A DNA stretch of 7,180 nt, taken from NCBI GenBank assembly GCA_964457405.1, contig CAYWEP010000061.1, forward strand, positions 1 through 7,180, written 5' to 3'. The notes beneath the pieces are model-generated. The model made no database searches, was not told the DNA's origin, and saw only the letters and a program-made list of their open reading frames with translations. Positions 6,355-7,180 of the stretch are shown piece by piece. Numbering within the stretch: position 1 is the stretch's first letter; each line of letters begins with the position of its first letter. The position numbers and the translations under genes were made by a program. This stretch comes from CAYWEP01 sp964457405. Its GTDB lineage: Bacteria; Patescibacteriota; Microgenomatia; Levybacterales; UBA12049.

Positions 6355-6801
6355 ATGGCAAAAGAAACAATTCTCCAACACCCAAGACCTGTAAAGGCAG
6401 AGTTTCTGCCTTTCATAAGGGTGAATAGTAGAAGACGACCTGATCACGGCGCAGTACAGATCAGAAAACCTTGGGAGTTACAGTTAGGAAGAGAGTACAC
6501 TTGGCATTATGTGAAAGCAGACGGAAAGGAAACTCCTGTAGAAATTTCGTTAGAATTTTTGGAATATCCACGTATCGTAGACTATTCAACATTTAAATTT
6601 GCAGATGAAATAAGAGCAAGGTTAATATTTCCTAGTGGGAATGTCCTCGAGACAGCTGCATCCTTGTCACAGATGAATCTCATACCTCAAACAGTGCCAA
6701 ATTATAGAGGAGAACTTTGGGAGCAAAATAGCTGGGTAGAAGATCCATCGAGAAGAGAGAAGTTTCCCCTCTTAGTGCAACTTACTCAGCGAGAAGCGTA
6801 A
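6355..6801 (+). CDS. Hypothetical protein, 148 residues
   Basis: I do not recognise this protein. It starts MAKETILQHPRPVKAEF and has no signal peptide, membrane helix or cysteine. Alternating hydrophobic and charged residues in AVQIRKPWELQLGREYTW (33-50) and ETPVEISLEFLEYPRI suggest a beta-rich soluble fold, and it is rich in Arg and Glu. ATG at 6355 is preferred over the in-frame ATG at 6331, because 6331 lies between the -35 and -10 boxes of the promoter and would not be in the transcript. Eleven of its 14 arginine codons are AGA or AGG. The gene is divergent from the glycosyltransferase operon and its last 30 nt overlap the end of the family 2 glycosyltransferase on the other strand. The strong promoter and long open frame support it being real; its function is unknown. 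Confidence 0.72.
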   Translation: MAKETILQHPRPVKAEFLPFIRVNSRRRPDHGAVQIRKPWELQLGREYTWHYVKADGKETPVEISLEFLEYPRIVDYSTFKFADEIRARLIFPSGNVLETAASLSQMNLIPQTVPNYRGELWEQNSWVEDPSRREKFPLLVQLTQREA

Positions 6802-7180
6802 TTTGGTATCAATCACCTTCATTATTAGCCAAGTAATGAGATTTGGATATTGTTGCATGTAATGTTTTCGATAAAATTGTTTCATCGCATCAAAGCGCGC
6901 ATTTGTTGCCACGATTCTTGTCTCTAGATCTGCAGTCGTCACATGTTCTGATTCTTTCCTGATCCCACCTGTCACCCCTTTATGATGCAATACTTTTACA
7001 AACGGCACAAAATAGATCTTCCATCCCTTTTGTTTTAACTCATAACAAAAATCCAAATCCTCGCCATAAAAAAAATAATCCTCATCCCACCAGCCAACCT
7101 GCTCTCCCGCTTCTCGCCGGACCATCATAAAAGCGCCTGCTAACGCATCAATTTCATGAATAGTATTCAGGTTGCTCCAG
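6772..7180 (-). CDS. GT2-family glycosyltransferase, C-terminal part (5' end beyond the right edge)
   Basis: The frame is open from the right window edge to a TAA at 6774-6772, giving 135 residues. It begins WSNLNTIHEIDALAGAFMMV, so the first ATG in the window (7128) is internal and the true start lies outside. Key motifs are AGAFMMVRR, VGWWDEDYFFYGEDLDFCY, with the acidic E-D-x-D-x-C cluster of the GT-A active site, and KGWKIYFVP followed by VLHHKG. This is the pattern of rhamnosyltransferase-like family 2 enzymes that act on lipid-linked or surface glycans; rhamnose as donor is family analogy only. The C-terminus has a short hydrophobic stretch (LITWLIMKVI) that may touch the membrane. It is on the same strand as the operon further left, but the plus-strand gene and the palindrome separate them, so it is probably a different transcript. 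Its last 30 nt overlap the convergent hypothetical gene. Confidence 0.9.
   Translation of the reverse strand, partial: WSNLNTIHEIDALAGAFMMVRREAGEQVGWWDEDYFFYGEDLDFCYELKQKGWKIYFVPFVKVLHHKGVTGGIRKESEHVTTADLETRIVATNARFDAMKQFYRKHYMQQYPNLITWLIMKVIDTKLRFSLSKLH

Overview
The window looks like a fragment of a bacterial surface-polysaccharide locus from a metagenome-derived draft genome. The best guess for the organism is Candidate Phyla Radiation / Patescibacteria, possibly the Microgenomates group. The reasons are a DUF4012 protein beside sugar-transfer genes, very tight gene packing, no visible Shine-Dalgarno sequences, and two scaffold gaps. TGA is a normal stop (three genes end in it), which argues against the lineages that recode UGA as glycine. 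The taxonomic call is inference.

Minus strand, in transcription order: the 3' part of a family 2 glycosyltransferase (7180 to 6772); then, from a promoter near 6167-6196, a family 4 glycosyltransferase (6159 to 5016), a second family 4 glycosyltransferase (5050 to 3977), mannose-1-phosphate guanylyltransferase (3825 to 2743) and a short membrane phosphoglycosyltransferase (2746 to 2075). These four overlap by 35, 4 and 4 nt once an assembly artefact is removed. A second promoter fits exactly into the 37-nt space before a DUF4012 membrane protein (2037 to 85), whose stop overlaps the GTG start of recO (85 to the left edge). Plus strand: one 148-codon gene of unknown function (6355-6801), with a perfect-consensus promoter and a 30-nt tail-to-tail overlap with the family 2 glycosyltransferase.

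The likely shared job is glycan assembly on a polyprenyl-phosphate carrier. The phosphoglycosyltransferase loads the first sugar phosphate. The guanylyltransferase supplies GDP-mannose. Two GT-B enzymes and a GT-A enzyme extend the chain. The DUF4012 protein may act outside the membrane at a late step; that last role is a guess.

Both runs of N look like artefacts. The 100-N gap is flanked by an exact 55-bp duplication. The 10-N gap is flanked by a 12-bp near-duplication, and collapsing it restores one uninterrupted glycosyltransferase frame. The less ordinary signals are a (CCTTTGTA)4 repeat inside a glycosyltransferase gene, three promoters whose -10 boxes lie only 5-7 nt from the start codon (predicting leaderless mRNAs), and a roughly 145-bp imperfect palindrome between the divergent genes. 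I see no tRNA, rRNA, CRISPR array, transposase or convincing terminator. No gene-free stretch exceeds 200 bases.
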